A DNA stretch of 64,000 nucleotides from Nautilus pompilius. Lineage: Eukaryota > Mollusca > Cephalopoda > Nautilida > Nautilidae. The notes under the pieces were generated by a model, which did not search any database, was not told the origin of the DNA, and was given only the letters and a program-made list of their open reading frames with translations. Position numbers and translations under genes: made by a program. The DNA is taken from NCBI GenBank assembly GCA_018389105.1, contig JACATO010000309.1, positions 434,001-498,000 of the forward strand, read 5' to 3'. How positions within the stretch are numbered: the first letter of the stretch is position 1; each line of letters begins with the position of its first letter. This document shows positions 58,601 through 64,000 of the stretch, piece by piece.

Positions 58601-60603
58601 ACTGATAATGCTGCAAAACTGTCCAAAAAGCTGATGTTTCCTCAGATAACGGTACTGATAAAAACTTTACTACTTATGCTTCCTCATACTCTTCACCAAA
58701 CATCAAATTCTTCCCCGTTCCCAGTGCAGTGCCTAGGTTATTTCATTCTAGTTATAAACTAGTGGATCTATTTCTTTCACTAACCAGCCCAGATAAGGCC
58801 TGTGGCTCTGCCAAAGCCAAAACAAAGGGTCAATGATAATGACCTGTAAATACTGAACGTCATTTCAGTTGTGTGCAGGGTTTGTACAGTTGGCCAACCA
58901 AAATTCAAGAACTTTTCAAGAATACATTTTAGAAACAAACTGCAATACATTAATCATAAACCAAACTTTTATATCCATACTAGATCATAAACATTATTAC
59001 CATGCATTATAATTAAAATATTAAATGTTTTTTGAGATTAAATTATCCCAATTTACTTGTACCTTATATCTTGTACTAAAGCCCAGTAACTTCTATGGAA
59101 ATGAAAAGGGATTTACTTAAATGTACAACTGTTAAATTTTTTTCAGCCTGCCAAGTATGTTTTGTATCAACTTGTACTAGAATATTTAATAATCAAACTA
59201 TAACAATATTATTCATTTTCAGCAAACTGTGAGGGCTTAGAGTTTGTCATTCAACCTTTCAACCTCTTTCAGCTTAACATGGCATTGAACTTTGTTACAT
59301 GGCTGAAAATCACCTGCTGCTTCAGCTTTTCAATGAGAGAGAACTGTCCAGTTTTATCCTTTTTGGCTCCTTAACTCTTCCAACTCCTCATCATTCCCTA
59401 TTTTCTGCTCTTGATGTTTTTTTCTTTTCCACATCATCCTGAAGGTATTTTTCAAAACTGTCTTCACATAGCAGCTGATACTAAAAATTTCTTTGAGGTT
59501 GATATATTTGGAACTTCTCCACCTGACCTCATGATTACAGATTAGGCAGGCCACAGATTGCTTGCTTAAATTCTCAACTTTAAACTCCCTGTTGACTGAG
59601 AATCAATCCCCTCTCCACAGATGCCTAACCATGTAACAGAACCAACATTTAAAAGATGAAAATATCTCTAAACCAATGATTGGAATTCTCTCCAAAAAGG
59701 CATAAAAATAATTGTTATGATCCTAAAAATAGATTAGGAAATTGGGCATATATCAGGCAATTTCCTGAGAAGTGCCATCAGAAAGATTTTGCAGTGAGAC
59801 CTAAAATCCTCAGAGTGGTAACACCCTTCTGAGCCTGTTTTTGGCTTTAAGTGCTTTTTCTGTGAAAAAGCCTGGGTCTATTACCTTGTAGGTCTTGTGA
59901 TTCTTTTCCACCACATCTATTTTTACTAGCAGTATCTTTGATGAATTTTCCTATCAAGGCTCTGATAACAGTGCTAAGATCATAGCCAAAAAAACATGAG
60001 TTTGTCAGTCTGGTAAATGGCTAGCGATTTATTTGATTTTTTCTTCCACTGAGAGCATGAGATTGTCGATGTTTCTTTCAATGTACTTCTATCCTCCATA
60101 GTTTTCTACACATCTAAACATCTGCCAGTAGTATAAACAACACTGATTTTTCTGTCTTCCTGGTCCAATAAACATTCTTCCACACTCACATATCTTCCTA
60201 TACTAGAGATTTCAGTTTGTCTGACATATAAACTTTAATAAAGATGTTATTTATTTAGTTAATTTGCATATCAACTATCATTCAGCTAAATATATGGTTG
60301 TCAATTATAGAATGAAGTTTATTTTCACACTGGTGTGTTATTAGATTTGTCATACTTAGTTTACATGTGGAATGCATAAATATTGAAAGTGAAGTCAATA
60401 AGCGAGTGACTAGCAGATAAACAGGTGTGTAGTAGAGTATACATAAAAATAGTAGTAACAAAACCAACCCAACCTTGAAACATTTTCTTTCTTCCCACAA
60501 AGCAGCATGGCTTTGACAGCTGTCCAGTTCTCCAGAATCTTCTCCAGAGCTTGACGGCTAAATCGAGGTGGTTCTAAATCATGTTCTGGCATCTCAACAT
60601 CAA
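28441..60603 (-). CDS. UBR5: UBR5 (EDD/hyd) HECT-type E3 ubiquitin ligase, C-terminal ~1,597 residues
   Basis: Twenty-four exons, all phase-consistent, run from 60603 down to the stop at 28441-28443. UBR5 is a very large nuclear and cytoplasmic E3 that forms ubiquitin chains and binds PAM2 proteins through its MLLE domain. Seen here, numbering from the first full codon: conserved helical region with [16 protein letters not shown] (1-194); acidic Ser/Glu-rich linker (195-387); [16 protein letters not shown] and SGLIYIDPS (388-508); [19 protein letters not shown] (about 590-610); [20 protein letters not shown] (from about 985); [22 protein letters not shown] with [20 protein letters not shown] (1214-1256); HECT (about 1258-1597). 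The catalytic Cys is residue 1566 (28537-28539, in [10 protein letters not shown]), 31 residues before the end as in human UBR5. The UBA, propeller and UBR-box half lies beyond the right edge. Homology is from memory of human UBR5 and is strong along the whole length. Confidence 0.97.
28818..28903 (-). CDS. UBR5: UBR5 HECT exon
   Basis: Encodes [20 protein letters not shown] and NNHERQDL. Acceptor CTTCAG, donor GTAAGT. Two bases complete the Gly codon begun in the previous exon. Confidence 0.95.
29123..29267 (-). CDS. UBR5: UBR5 HECT exon
   Basis: Encodes [40 protein letters not shown] and YTSFNDES, typical of the HECT N-lobe/C-lobe junction. Acceptor TTCATCAG, donor GTAAGT. Confidence 0.96.
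29480..29605 (-). CDS. UBR5: UBR5 HECT exon
   Basis: 42 codons in phase 0 at both ends: [40 protein letters not shown]. Acceptor TTTTCTCAG, donor GTAAGT. Confidence 0.96.
30876..31104 (-). CDS. UBR5: UBR5 HECT exon
   Basis: Encodes [40 protein letters not shown] and MELCAEE. The acceptor is TTTGTAG. The donor GTTTGT is weaker than consensus, but the protein joins exactly (CAEE|GGES) to the next exon as in human UBR5 (CKEE|GGGQ). Confidence 0.96.
31375..31599 (-). CDS. UBR5: UBR5 exon: acidic linker and start of HECT N-lobe
   Basis: Encodes [20 protein letters not shown], an acidic EEEEDLED run, then [20 protein letters not shown] and LNAFRNVG. The acceptor follows a run of T and is a tandem TAGTAG, so the exon can begin at 31599 or 31596 in the same frame, changing Asn-Arg to Lys. 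Donor GTGAGT. Confidence 0.95.
32259..32389 (-). CDS. UBR5: UBR5 exon: MLLE (PABC) domain
   Basis: Encodes [20 protein letters not shown] and [27 protein letters not shown] is the signature of the MLLE fold, which binds PAM2 motif peptides (Paip, GW182-type partners). Acceptor GGTTACAG, donor GTAAGT. Confidence 0.97.
32914..33170 (-). CDS. UBR5: UBR5 exon: Arg/Glu-rich, Gly/Asn-repeat linker before MLLE
   Basis: Encodes [20 protein letters not shown], then [19 protein letters not shown], a run of six Asn from a GTT (AAC) repeat, and [17 protein letters not shown]. Human UBR5 has the RE-rich segment and the QALGERLYPRV end; the Gly6/Asn6 insertion looks lineage-specific. Donor GTGAGG. Confidence 0.95.
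33946..34015 (-). CDS. UBR5: UBR5 short exon
   Basis: 23 codons: [20 protein letters not shown] and LQY, corresponding to FLSNEKLPNLE in human UBR5. Acceptor CTCCACAG, donor GTGAGC. One leftover base pairs with the next exon to make Asn. Confidence 0.93.
34134..34313 (-). CDS. UBR5: UBR5 exon
   Basis: 60 codons in phase 0: [20 protein letters not shown], then [20 protein letters not shown] and [31 protein letters not shown] is identical to vertebrate UBR5 as I remember it. Acceptor GTTTCAAG, donor GTGAGT. Confidence 0.97.
34718..34934 (-). CDS. UBR5: UBR5 exon
   Basis: Encodes [40 protein letters not shown] and [20 protein letters not shown]. Matches the human [20 protein letters not shown] region. 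Acceptor CTTTAG, donor GTAGGT. Confidence 0.96.
36151..36264 (-). CDS. UBR5: UBR5 linker exon
   Basis: Encodes [20 protein letters not shown] and [17 protein letters not shown]. Poorly conserved linker recognised by its splice sites (GCTTTTAAG, GTAAGC) and by exact phase agreement with both neighbours. Confidence 0.85.
37291..38332 (-). CDS. UBR5: UBR5 long exon
   Basis: Largest UBR5 exon here (346 codons). Begins [20 protein letters not shown], followed by [20 protein letters not shown]. In the middle are [20 protein letters not shown] and [16 protein letters not shown], parallel to human FFRRSDSMTFLGCIPPNPFE. The C-terminal third is low-complexity (Ser, Gln, Thr). Tandem CAGCAG acceptor, so the start is 38332 or 38329. 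Donor GTAAGA. Confidence 0.96.
38698..40064 (+). mobile_element. Unclassified DNA transposon with 13-bp TIRs, TAA target duplication and one ORF
   Basis: Ends are perfect inverted repeats CACTGGTCAACAA (38698-38710 and 40052-40064). A second inverted block, ATGCTGATTTCAAA, lies inside at 38758-38771 and 39981-39994. TAA flanks both sides (38695-38697, 40065-40067), which fits a 3-bp target duplication like that of PIF/Harbinger, although no Harbinger transposase is seen. Near the left end three imperfect direct repeats (about 38941, 38986, 39035) include the 16-bp palindrome GATGAAATATTTCATC (39038-39053). It lies in a UBR5 intron, antisense to the host gene. The single ORF looks intact. Possibly non-autonomous. 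Confidence 0.75.
39119..39763 (+). CDS. Cys-rich (ZAD-like) protein of an unclassified DNA transposon, intact ORF
   Basis: ATG at 39119 opens 214 codons; an in-frame ATG at 39017 would add 34 residues, but these come from the subterminal repeats, so the later start is preferred. Near the N-terminus are FCYVCGQF and, about 40 residues on, [17 protein letters not shown], a C2...C2 arrangement like a zinc-binding ZAD or treble clef. The middle has [19 protein letters not shown] and [18 protein letters not shown]. The C-terminus is acidic, then [19 protein letters not shown] and a basic end. I recall much longer invertebrate predicted proteins with the same blocks, present in many copies, so this may be only the N-terminal part. 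AATAAA lies at 39850. Function unknown. Confidence 0.7.
   Translation: MSRQCRNPPDEFCYVCGQFIVKAQKRTITPEIKKINMLYFDCPLGDQDKLWAPHLICSACSNGLRDWFNKRKKSMPFAIPMIWREPKDHFNDCYFFKVNVTGFSMKNKHKIVYPNLDSAMRPVPHNGSLPIPVPPDDGIETSDDDVDCHDSAAEEDYVADDDSFEPQKFSQAEMNDLVRDLSLSKDKAELLASRLKEKYLLEHGVRRKSKSQCI
40238..40472 (-). CDS. UBR5: UBR5 exon
   Basis: Encodes [40 protein letters not shown] and [20 protein letters not shown]. Matches human [21 protein letters not shown]. Tandem GCAGCAG acceptor (40472 or 40469, same frame). Donor GTAAGT. Confidence 0.96.
40851..40908 (-). repeat. tRNA-like SINE head, decayed (tentative)
   Basis: The minus strand reads TAGCTCAGTAGG (40891-40902), a perfect RNA polymerase III A box, then 26 bases on AATTTGAGTCC (40854-40864), close to a B box. 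The fold is too decayed for a tRNA gene, and the setting in an intron fits a tRNA-derived SINE. Where its body ends is unclear. Confidence 0.45.
41558..41805 (-). CDS. UBR5: UBR5 exon
   Basis: Encodes [40 protein letters not shown] and [13 protein letters not shown], parallel to human [15 protein letters not shown] and YSIVIRQISDLMG. Acceptor CTTTGTACAG, chosen because only this start fits the phase of the previous exon. The frame stays open upstream to 41881. Donor GTAAGT. Confidence 0.92.
42646..42759 (-). CDS. UBR5: UBR5 exon
   Basis: Encodes [20 protein letters not shown] and [17 protein letters not shown], matching human AAQAPRSMQWAVRNT. The acceptor GTATAAAG has a poor pyrimidine tract; donor GTACCT. 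Phase agrees at both ends. Confidence 0.9.
42760..46074. other. UBR5 intron, little recognised
   Basis: No exon or complete repeat is recognised. At 45127 TA is followed by CAAGGGCAGGTCAATAAACT, which resembles a mariner-type terminal repeat without a partner. The minus frame at 45066-45365 reads [20 protein letters not shown], of unknown origin. A-rich runs lie near 45840-45855. Confidence 0.4.
46075..46224 (-). CDS. UBR5: UBR5 acidic exon
   Basis: Encodes [40 protein letters not shown] and EQLERRSNS; matches the human FFSEDDSQSND...LERTTNSS stretch. Acceptor CCAAACAG, donor GTAATT. A long A run (46243-46265 on plus) sits just upstream in the intron. Confidence 0.95.
47257..47391 (-). CDS. 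UBR5: UBR5 acidic exon
   Basis: Encodes [40 protein letters not shown] and [24 protein letters not shown] is the human counterpart. Acceptor TATTTGCAG, donor GTGAGT. Confidence 0.96.
48036..48156 (-). CDS. UBR5: UBR5 acidic exon
   Basis: Begins [20 protein letters not shown] and continues with a Glu/Gln/His-rich run, [20 protein letters not shown]. Human UBR5 has VEVVEGVAGEEDHHDEQEE here. Acceptor TTTCCTAG, donor GTAGGT. Confidence 0.95.
48836..49009 (-). CDS. UBR5: UBR5 exon
   Basis: 58 codons, phase 0: [35 protein letters not shown], then [12 protein letters not shown]. The human match is [17 protein letters not shown]. Acceptor GTAATTTCAG, donor GTATGT. Confidence 0.96.
49194..50474 (-). 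mobile_element. mariner (D34D) DNA transposon, second subfamily, in a UBR5 intron
   Basis: Terminal repeats CGAGGTCTGTCCAAAAGGAA (left) and, on the minus strand, TGAGGTCCGTCCAAAAAGAA (right) match at about 24 of 27 positions, each next to TA (49192-49193, 50475-50476). It is 1,281 bp long and has the transposase on the minus strand, the same strand as UBR5. The repeats differ from the other mariners in the window, so this is a separate subfamily. Confidence 0.92.
49255..50267 (-). pseudogene. mariner transposase, frameshifted
   Basis: Starts near 50267 with [19 protein letters not shown], then a frameshift. The frame at 50185-49859 has [33 protein letters not shown] and [11 protein letters not shown]. 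Further fragments encode [20 protein letters not shown] and [15 protein letters not shown], with 34 residues between the second and third Asp (D34D). Two or more frame breaks make it inactive. Confidence 0.88.
51095..51275 (-). CDS. UBR5: UBR5 exon
   Basis: Encodes [40 protein letters not shown] and [20 protein letters not shown]. Close to human [20 protein letters not shown]...PVRMGIARPTAPF. Acceptor CTTTTCAG, donor GTACAC. Confidence 0.97.
52381..52547 (-). CDS. UBR5: UBR5 exon
   Basis: Encodes [40 protein letters not shown] and [11 protein letters not shown]. Human LLLDTLLGTLVKEL and MRFLRSVARVFVILSVEM align. Acceptor TATTTTCAG, donor GTAATC. Confidence 0.96.
52920..53025 (-). CDS. UBR5: UBR5 exon
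   Basis: Encodes [20 protein letters not shown] and [15 protein letters not shown], parallel to human EEQVYLNQQSGTIRLDCFTHCLIVKC. Acceptor GTATCTCTAG, donor GTATGT. Confidence 0.96.
54634..55963 (-). mobile_element. mariner (D34D) DNA transposon nested in the hAT
   Basis: On the minus strand it begins ACGAGGTCTGTTGAAAAAGTA at 55963/55964, next to TA. The far end (54634) is TGAGGTCAGTCGAAAAAATA, with several mismatches and no clear TA on that side. About 1,330 bp. Repeat and protein match the truncated copy at 23466-24389. Confidence 0.87.
54770..55770 (-). pseudogene. mariner transposase inside the hAT, frameshifted
   Basis: N-terminal pieces near 55760-55610 include [10 protein letters not shown] and [17 protein letters not shown] in shifted frames. 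The long frame at 55607-54975 has [37 protein letters not shown] and [20 protein letters not shown]. The next frame, 54978-54769, has [20 protein letters not shown] and [13 protein letters not shown]. All three catalytic Asp positions survive, in different frames. At least two or three breaks. Confidence 0.87.
57719..60473. other. UBR5 intron remainder
   Basis: Between the hAT and the exon at 60474. The phases of the flanking exons match, so no coding exon is required. A decayed Tc1-like piece is seen at 58190-58440; nothing else is recognised. Confidence 0.5.
58190..58440 (-). pseudogene. Decayed Tc1-like transposase fragment (tentative)
   Basis: The minus strand reads, with frame changes, VHGQCAFCG, then [20 protein letters not shown] and [13 protein letters not shown]. 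This follows the order and spacing of Tc1 transposase motifs (VMVWG; FQQDN.P.H; SPDLNPIENLW). Terminal repeats were not found. Confidence 0.4.
60474..60603 (-). CDS. UBR5: UBR5 exon, most N-terminal in the window
   Basis: Encodes [40 protein letters not shown] and VS. Human UBR5 has [21 protein letters not shown] shortly after the UBR box. Acceptor TTTTTCTCAG. The donor GTTGGG is weak but is the only one giving the right phase. Two leading bases show that the gene continues upstream (higher coordinates). Confidence 0.93.
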
Positions 60604-61806
60604 CTGAGAAAAATAAAGCAACAATAAGAATTAAATTAATTTATGGTAAGTCATAAAATCTCTCAATACATAATAATGAACATGTCAACAAAAGGGGGAA
60701 GGCTCTCATGTTGATAGTGGGATGAGAGCTTTAATAATTACTACTGTCCTAGTGTATCCACACACAAAGGTAGAAATTATGTGCAATGTGTTATAGTAAA
60801 AAATTCTACTTACCTGTTGCTTAATTTGTAACCTCAAATGGCAAAAACCAACCAAAAAAGAACAAACAAAAAAGGGGGGGCATGGTGAAAATGAACGCTC
60901 AGTATAACATTGAGTTTGAAACAGATTTTTTTCCCCAAGGTGTTACCTTGTTAACCTTGGCATAACTTCTTTTTTTTCTTCATATTTTAACTTTAAATAG
61001 TGGGAGGAGTTTCTGTATAACTGATAAAAAAAAAAAAAACAATTTAGCAGAATGAACTTTAAATCAAAACCAAAAATGGAGTTAATTAACACTAATTGTT
61101 TGTAGTCTGCCTATTTCAAACTAAACCTTATTAATCGTAAATTGGAGAACAACAACATACCCAAATGATGAACATGTCTTGTATATACAGGAGTTGGTGA
61201 CAACAGAAAAAAAAGAAAAATTTATGCAAATTTAAATCAAGAAATAAGTTTCATGCTCATTTAAAATGGAATTCAGATATATTTAATAAATAGCAACTTC
61301 TTAATTTTCAGTTTGAAATTGCAAAAGATATGGCCAGGATCTTGACTCCAACCAAAACAGATCTGATTTACATTTCAAGTAACATAACTTAGCAAGGCTG
61401 AGTTCTGTCAGACAGATGCAGCAAACTCTTGTGGTCCATGTAGGCAGCTTGATACTAGAAATAAACACCACACATGTCCAGGAGATGAATACAATCCCAA
61501 ATTTAAAGAACCAATTCTATCAATAGTTGAAAGTGAAACCTGAAGTTCAAAAGATCTTCATTAAAGACTTCTTTAAATAAAACCCTCAGTAGGAAACATC
61601 TACTACTCATTTTGAAAAACTGATCAGCTGAGAAATTCTCACATATTACAGAATAATACTAAGCCGTGCACATACATGCACCCACGACACAACGGCTATG
61701 TTTTCTGTTAGAATCTGAGTTTCTTTCTCTTTTTTTAGCCGACTTTAATACATACTATTCTGCCCATGTTACAGAAAGTATTTTTGTTAAGACATTTTCT
61801 GTGCCT
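60604..61806. other. UBR5 intron, nothing recognised
   Basis: AT-rich intron sequence between the exon at 60603 and the purine satellite. No UBR-box exon (Cys-rich) is seen on the minus strand here. Confidence 0.5.
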
Positions 61807-62788
61807 AGAGAGAGAGATGGAGAGAGATGGAAGAGAGAGAGAGAGAGGAGAGATGGAGAGAGAGACGAGAGAGGAGAGAGAGAGAGAGAGAGAGACGAGA
61901 GAGCGAGATGGAGGGGCGAGAGGGAGAGAGAGAGAGGATGGAAGAGAGAGAGAGAGAGATAGAGAGATGGAGAAGAGAGCGAGAGAGATTGGAAGAGAGA
62001 GAGATGAGAGAGAGAGGAGAGATGGAGAGAGATGGAGAGACGAGAGAGATGGAGACGAGACGGGAGAGAGAGGAGGATGAGAGGGCAGGATAGAGGAGAG
62101 ATGGACGAGAGAGGCGCAGGGAGAGAGAGGAGATGATGGAGAGGACCGTAGAGAGAGAGGATGGAGAGGAGATGGAGGAGAGGAGAGATGGAGAGGAGAG
62201 GAGAGAGATGGAGAGAGCTGGAGGGGAGAGAGAGATGGAGAGAGCGAGCTCGAGAGATGGAGAGAGATGGAGGAGAGATGAGAGATGGAGACGAGAGAGA
62301 GGAGAGAGAGGCAGAGAGAGAGAGAGGATCGGCGGAGACGAGAGAGAGATTGAGAGAGAGATGGAGAGAGCGATGGAGGTAGAGGGGAGCGAGGATGAGA
62401 GAGAGAGATGGACGAGAGAGAGATGGCGAGAGCGAGAGGATGAGCTAGAGAGAGAGGAGAGGAGAGAGATGGACGAGGAGAGAGAGAGAGGAGAGGAGAC
62501 CCGAGAGAGAGATGGAGCGAGAGAGATGGAGAGGATGGAGAGAGAGATGGAGAGAGAGCGAGAGAGGATGGAGAGAGATGGAGGAGAGAGCGATGGAGAG
62601 AGAGAGCGAATGGAGCGAGAGAGATGGAGAGAGCGAGAGAGAGAGAGATGGAGAGAGAGGGAGGGAGACGGGGAGAGAGAGAGATATGGAGGAGTGGAGA
62701 GAGCGAGAGAGATTGGAGCGAGAGAGAGAGGAGATGGAGAGAGAGCGAGAGATGGAGAGAGAGAGATGGAAGAGAGGAGAGAGAGAGA

Positions 62789-62823
<35 letters not shown>

Positions 62824-63492
62824 GAGAGGAGAGCGAAGATGGAGAGAGGAGAGGAGATGGAGAGAGAGAGATGGAGGAGAGAGATGCCGAGCGAGAGAGA
62901 GAAGAGAGAGGAGAGGAAGAGATGGACGAGAGCGAGAGAGAGATTGGAGAGGCGAGAGATGGAGAGAGAGAGAGATGGAGAGGAGAGAGATGGAGGAGAG
63001 AGAGATGGAGGGAGAGCGCGAGATGGAGGAGAGAGAGATGAGAGAGAGAGAGCGAGAGAGAGAGATGGAGAGAGAGAGCGATGGAGGAGAGAGAGAGATG
63101 GAGATAGCGAAGAGATGGATGGGAGAGAGGAGAGATGGAGAGCGAGATGGAGAGAGAGAGCGACGCTGGAGAGGAGAGAGAGATAGAGCTGGAGAGAGAG
63201 AGAGAGTGGAGAGCGAGAGGGAGGAGATGGAGAGAAGAGAGAGAGATGGAGAGAGAGGAGGAGAGATGGAGGAGAGAGAGGATTGGAGAGAGAAGAGATG
63301 GAGAGAGAGAGAGAGATGGAGAGAGAGAGAGAGATGGAGAGAGAGAGATGGAGAGAGAGGAGGAGAGATGGAGAGAGAAGAGATGGAGAGAGAGAGAGAG
63401 ATGGAGAGAGAGAGAGAGATGGAGAGAGAGAGAGAGAGATTGGAGAGAGAGAGAGAGATGGAGAGAGAGATGGAGAGAGAGATGGAGAGAGA
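61807..63492. repeat. GA-rich (GAGAGATGG-type) satellite, almost pure purine on the plus strand
   Basis: About 1.7 kb of GA repeats with interspersed GATGG, forming irregular 12-24 base units. Regularity is highest at the right end (63290-63490). T occurs almost only in GATGG and C is rare. The long frames (Met-Glu-Arg repeats on plus; Ser-Leu-His repeats, 569 codons, on minus) follow from the repeat and are not genes. It lies about 1.2 kb upstream of a UBR5 exon. Confidence 0.97.
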
Positions 63493-64000
63493 ATGTGTGG
63501 GTGTGGGTATGCATTTTTTTTTTATAAATTATAAAACCTACAGATTTATTTTTGTCTGGTAGGTCACATGTCTACATACACTCAAGAAATCCACGTGGAA
63601 GAAAATAATACATATTCATAATTGAAACAAACTATTCATGAATGGATTTTGCACACTGAATTTCTTTTCTTTCTACTTCAGTATAGTTCAGCTACTTAAA
63701 ATGGTATTTCATTTGTACCACTTATTTATTACATCAAGATAACTGCATAAACAAATTAAAACCTAATTTATATTTTACACAATCTCAAATCCTGAAGGAT
63801 TCAAGTGATATCTGATCAGATTAAATAAATAAAATATTTGTAATTTTCCCTGGCAGTATCTATTATTTACTTTTATTTCTAATAGTTCAGCATTTCTTTG
63901 GGCCTACCATTGGTGCTAGGTGTGTAGAAAGGGAGGGAGGGAGAGGGATAATAAAAAGCCATTAAAAAATTGAGTCTTTTTTTAAATAAACATTTACTTC
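63493..64000. other. UBR5 intron, nothing recognised
   Basis: AT-rich sequence up to the window edge with a short GGGA-rich patch near 63930. No exon seen. Confidence 0.5.

Noticed and set aside
61805-63514. Open frame of 569 codons on the minus strand (Ser-Leu-His repeats) and several Met-Glu-Arg-rich frames on plus, up to 312 codons
   Set aside because: They are direct read-outs of the GA/GATGG satellite; multiple frames on both strands are open together and none has non-repetitive sequence apart from short ends.

Overview
The window is a piece of an animal nuclear genome: AT-rich, with canonical GT/AG spliceosomal introns, poly(A) signals, microsatellites and several families of cut-and-paste DNA transposons. 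It holds the 3' parts of two host genes arranged tail to tail. The mix of mariner-type and hAT elements, TATG/TACA microsatellites and the exon structure would fit a mollusc or another lophotrochozoan. That assignment is inference, because no species-diagnostic sequence was found.

Plus strand, 4590-27724: seven exons, joined in consistent splice phases, encode 623 residues of the C-terminal part of a SRCIN1/KIAA1217 (p140Cap/SKT, AIP3-type coiled-coil) homologue. The coiled-coil part comes from five short exons (4590-10593). After a roughly 15 kb intron, a linker exon and a long last exon carry the Ser/Pro-rich tail with a six-proline SH3-ligand-like motif. The upstream part of the gene lies beyond the left edge.

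Minus strand, 60603-28441: 24 exons in consistent phase encode about 1,597 residues of UBR5 (EDD/hyd), the giant HECT E3 ubiquitin ligase. They run from just after where the UBR box should be, through the acidic region and the MLLE (PABC) domain, to the HECT domain with its catalytic cysteine and the stop codon. The N-terminal half (UBA, beta-propeller, UBR box) lies beyond the right edge. The two genes converge, with stop codons 716 bp apart and poly(A) signals about 75 bp apart.

Transposons sit in the introns of both genes. There are four mariner (D34D) copies of at least three TIR subfamilies: 5747-7063, 23466-24389 (3' truncated), 49194-50474 and 54634-55963. A Buster/ZBED5-type hAT at 53801-57718 has an 8-bp target duplication and hosts the fourth mariner. 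The least familiar object is a 1.37 kb element at 38698-40064. It has 13-bp perfect terminal inverted repeats, a TAA target duplication and one intact ORF for a Cys-rich (ZAD-like) protein that I cannot assign to a named transposase family. Weaker traces include a decayed Tc1-like transposase, a tRNA-like SINE head, and solitary terminal repeats of pogo/Tigger-like and mariner-like type.

From 61807 to 63492 the UBR5 intron holds a 1.7 kb almost pure purine (GAGAGATGG-type) satellite. It is open in several frames on both strands, and those reading frames are artefacts. I found no RNA gene, CRISPR array, virus-derived element or bacterial-type gene system.
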